Part shown: one piece after another, positions 15,666-16,140 of the stretch
Numbering within the stretch: position 1 is the first letter of the stretch
Layout of the letters: every line of letters begins with the position of its first letter
Origin: Gammaproteobacteria bacterium
GTDB lineage: Bacteria; Pseudomonadota; Gammaproteobacteria; DSM-16500
NCBI GenBank assembly: GCA_013287235.1
Contig: JABDEF010000027.1
Span: 1-16,140, forward strand
Length of the DNA: 16,140 bases
Direction: 5' to 3'
Program-made: the position numbers and the translations under genes
Notes under the pieces: generated by a model
What the model was told of the DNA's origin: nothing
What the model saw: only the letters and a program-made list of their open reading frames with translations
The model's database searches: none

Positions 15666-15827
15666 TTATTTTCTACTATGCGTTTCAATAAATTGCTGAA
15701 TAACGGGAAGAATGAATTTTCTAAACTTGCTGCCATTGAATAATCCATAATGCCCGACCCCTTCGGCAAGAAAATATTTTTTCATGGAATCGGGTAAATT
15801 TTTCTCTGTACATGACAAAAAATTATT
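15666..15827 (-). pseudogene. phaZ: C-terminal remnant of a polyhydroxybutyrate depolymerase
   Basis: On the minus strand a frame ending at TAA 15666-15668 reads LPDSMKKYFLAEGVGHYGLF and then NGSKFRKFILPVIQQFIETH. This is the characteristic C-terminal end of intracellular PHB depolymerases (PhaZ), where the GVGHYG(V/L)F(N/S)G motif carries the catalytic histidine region. Only about 45-53 residues of a normal 400-plus remain. The upstream part is replaced by the 295-bp fold-back repeat, whose left end begins within this frame. No start codon with a ribosome site serves the fragment. The rest of the gene is absent from the window, so the original gene was deleted or lies elsewhere. Confidence 0.75.
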
Positions 15828-16097
15828 AAACCTAACCTCTCATACCTCGGGCAATTAATATTTGTTCACAATCAAGCAGTAAACGCCGGCGTGGATAAGG
15901 TTTTGCCTACCTGTTTGCAAAACACGCTGTGAATACATCCCTGTACGCTCTATTTTTTCGTCCCTGAAAAAAAAGGTTTTGCAAACAGGTAGGCAAAACC
16001 TTATCTACGCTGGCGTTTACTACTTGATTGTGAACGAACAGTCATTGCTCGAGATCATTGAGAAGTTACATTAATAATTTTTTGTCATGTACAGAGA
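15803..16097. repeat. 295-bp fold-back element with about 120-bp inverted arms
   Basis: The outermost 27 bp (15803-15829 against 16071-16097) are perfectly inverted. The next 35 bp or so are diverged (about 70 percent), and the inner 60 bp match with about three differences, including a perfect 30-bp run (15894-15923 against 15976-16005, with core TTTTGCCTACCTGTTTGCAA). The spacer is only 52 nt. There is no coding capacity, so this is a MITE or fold-back transposon rather than an insertion sequence. No clear target duplication is seen. It lies in a 648-bp stretch with no intact gene; between 15493 and 15665 I see only AT-rich spacer with a decayed CCGCAATGCTTTTA motif like that in the 6173-6363 element. 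Confidence 0.85.
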
Positions 16098-16115
16098 TTC
16101 AATAATCACTTTCAT
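16071..16115 (-). other. Fourteen-codon frame entering the fold-back element
   Basis: ATG at 16115 follows AAGGGA by 6 nt and reads MKVIIESLYMTKNY before TAA inside the 27-bp repeat end. The good ribosome site suggests the 5' end of a real gene whose body was lost when the repeat arrived, but so short a peptide cannot be identified. It may be the start of the gene whose C-terminus remains at 15666, or unrelated. Confidence 0.3.
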
Positions 16116-16140
16116 GTTATTCCCTTAATTACTGTACTTT

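Noticed and set aside
15575..15769. 64-codon minus-strand frame
   Set aside because: It is an out-of-frame reading of the PHB depolymerase remnant, whose true frame shows GVGHYGLFNG.

Overview
The window looks like the chromosome of a low-GC gammaproteobacterium, most probably a member of the Legionellales (Legionella/Coxiella relatives). The housekeeping genes (fabI, rmuC, zapD-yacG, a one-chain L-serine dehydratase, ampG, an MscK-type channel) are gammaproteobacterial in type. The serine dehydratase has the cluster-cysteine layout and C-terminal cysteine of the Legionella pneumophila enzyme. A TPR-OTU protein of eukaryotic character fits an intracellular or host-associated life. No phylogeny could be run, so the taxon is an inference.

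Layout: from about 9010 down to 1 every gene lies on the minus strand. In transcription order these are sdaA, zapD-yacG, a ThiY/NMT1-like periplasmic binding protein followed 1 nt later by rmuC, fabI, a CPA2-type antiporter overlapping a YbdK-type carboxylate-amine ligase, and a cysteine-rich secreted Asp-box protein that runs off the left edge. Divergent from sdaA on the plus strand are ampG and a 1006-residue MscK-like channel (20-nt overlap), then a 513-residue TPR-OTU protein. Convergent to it is a small lipoprotein. The last 650 bases hold no intact gene: a C-terminal scrap of a polyhydroxybutyrate depolymerase and a 295-bp fold-back repeat.

The spacers are rich in small palindromic or mobile-looking repeats of several unrelated kinds. 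They are a C5T3/A3G5 repeat on both sides of fabI and upstream of zapD, a GTCATTCC palindrome, a 191-bp nested palindrome filling the yacG-thiY gap, a 144-bp element with perfect 19-bp ends beginning in the sdaA stop codon, a TCAGG/CCTGA palindrome in the sdaA leader, a 19-bp-arm palindrome between convergent genes, and the 295-bp fold-back. Two of them touch coding sequence: one lies inside the last codons of the binding protein and one overlaps the sdaA stop codon.

Functional reading: the minus-strand genes cover serine catabolism, Z-ring control, gyrase protection, fatty-acid elongation, DNA maintenance and ion exchange. The plus-strand pair joins muropeptide uptake to envelope tension relief. 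The most distinctive gene is the TPR-OTU protein at 13463-15004. It keeps the cysteine, WGG and histidine motifs of OTU deubiquitinases and ends in an acidic tail, so it is a candidate translocated effector acting on host ubiquitin. No CRISPR array, tRNA, rRNA or secretion-system gene was seen.
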